NCBI GenBank assembly: GCA_023231475.1
Contig: JALJEE010001766.1
Location: 59,523-123,522 of the forward strand
Length of the DNA stretch: 64,000 nt
DNA from: Seison nebaliae
Taxonomy: Eukaryota > Rotifera > Pararotatoria > Seisonacea > Seisonidae
Reading direction: 5' to 3'
This document shows positions 63,042 to 64,000 of this stretch, piece after piece. The translations under genes were made by a program, and so were the position numbers. Each line of letters begins with the position of its first letter. Position 1 is the first letter of the stretch. The notes beneath the pieces are model-generated. The model had not been told where the DNA came from and did not search any database. It was given only the letters and a program-made list of their open reading frames with translations.

Positions 63042-64000
63042 TTTTTTTTTTTTATTTTAAGACGCGGAATCCCCATAGGATAAAGCGTAAAGAAAATCAA
63101 TAAGTGAAGAAAAATTGTTACCGGAAATAAACTCACGACCACGAGACAACCCATCCCTCAGATGAATAGGAATAAATGATTCGAGATTAAAATTGCTTAC
63201 GAGTACTTCCAACTCTTCCATGGAGATGGGATATTGTAAGACATAGTATTGGCAGAAAAATTTTGCAGGACTGTTGAATTGTTCACAGAGGAAAAGAAGA
63301 TATGTTAATATCGGAAACGAGTGACAAATACCTCTTAACGATTAACAATGGGAAAAAGGAGATGCCCATTAGACAGAACATAAATGCTCGATTGAAGGGA
63401 CGTTTACATCCGAGTAAGATGCGGTAACACCGATTGTATGCTCTATTCATAGAGGTCATGGACTGTATGGAAAATGAGATAGATGCCTGAATTCCATAAA
63501 AATCCGTGCAGAATGTACGAAATAGCTGGATTTTCAGTTCGATGGAAAATAGTTTTACACCGATGGTGAAAGGAATAAAACGCTGAAATAAATTTCGATC
63601 TAATTTTATCGATGGACGATGAAGATTTCAAACGATTATCGATTCTACATCCGAGGAAAATGAGATCATTATAAACTATTTCTCGAAGTTCAGAATAGCG
63701 AGGTAAAATCGTTCGATTAGTTATGATCTTGGACTTCCTGTTGTTACATTCAATTCCGCACTGGCTCATTCTTCTCACCACTACATCATAAACGGTTTTC
63801 AGGTTTTTTGATGAGGTTGCGAGGATGACTATATCATCAGCATATGCAAGAACTGCGGGATAATTATAGTTTTCCAATGAAAACGAGAATCGGTTCTTAC
63901 ATGGAATTATTACATCATCAAGTATTTTCCCAAATATCCAAGGGGCGAGGATGGAACCTTGACGTACGCCTTTATTAATTGCATATTCGTTTCCAATGTG
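63042..64000 (-). mobile_element. 3' portion of a LINE (non-LTR retrotransposon), running off the window
   Basis: On the minus strand, entering at 64000, the frame reads GVRQGSILAPWIFGKILDDV, then the reverse-transcriptase catalytic box LAYADDIVILATSSKNL at about 63822-63872. A thumb-like segment follows with LIFLGCRIDNRLKSSSSIDK. The frame stops at 63443, but a shifted frame continues with YNRCYRILLGCKRPFNRAF and LMGISFFPLL, typical of LINE C-termini. At least one frameshift and later stops make this copy inactive. A T-run on the plus strand at about 63042-63057 is the poly(A) tail. The clade (Jockey/CR1/R2-like) cannot be decided. The 5' half lies outside the window. Confidence 0.85.

Overview
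The window is eukaryotic, AT-rich (roughly two thirds A+T) and gene-dense. Its introns are tiny, mostly 41-50 nt, with weak GTTxx donors and CAG/TAG acceptors. The gene set is that of an arthropod: a neuropeptide F precursor ending in RPRF-amide, a TRPC/TRP-gamma-type channel, a DEG/ENaC channel and an IGFBP/Kazal/Ig secreted protein. A true glutathione reductase argues against Diptera. Compact genes with introns under 50 nt best fit an acariform, perhaps astigmatid, mite. This assignment is inference from architecture and was not tested by any search.

Layout. 0.5-5.1 kb (minus): glutaredoxin-3/PICOT, a DEG/ENaC channel, and an IGFBP7/KAZALD1-like secreted protein. 5.6-13.1 kb: the exosome helicase MTREX head-to-head with SEM1/DSS1, then glutathione reductase, whose stop lies 6 bp from the stop of a convergent, very divergent seven-helix membrane protein. 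15.5-23 kb: LSM7, a ZFAND2 AN1-finger protein with a possible CaaX end, a WIPI4/WDR45 autophagy propeller, and a four-RRM polypyrimidine tract-binding protein preceded by a long non-coding leader. 23.3-26.6 kb: a MINDY-4B-like protein that has lost its catalytic residues, head-to-head with GUCD1. 26.7-32.7 kb: small secreted or hypothetical genes and a 1063-residue ankyrin-repeat protein. 32.7-40.8 kb: an 8 kb gene-poor stretch with a diverged direct repeat around a decayed coding remnant. 40.8-45.2 kb: the TRPC channel. 45.6-51.7 kb: an ER-type peroxiredoxin carrying a Cys/Lys heptad-repeat domain, WDR5, and a secreted protein with thrombospondin-1 repeats and a neurexin-IV-like fibrinogen fold. 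53.2-53.7 kb: neuropeptide F, whose C-terminal propeptide contains a canonical EF-hand loop once exon 3 is joined. 56.0-56.8 kb: a Q/N/G/S-rich prion-like protein. 57.9-62.6 kb: WDR35/IFT121. 63.0-64.0 kb: the 3' part of a LINE.

Most genes are unlinked housekeeping or signalling genes on both strands, with no operon-like logic. The observations most worth following are the heptad-repeat peroxiredoxin and the neuropeptide F/EF-hand precursor. Next come the pseudo-deubiquitinase, the TSP1/fibrinogen-fold protein, the two possible starts of glutathione reductase and the divergent seven-helix protein. Exon joins were made by eye from GT-AG sites and frame continuity against remembered family sequences. 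They need transcript support.
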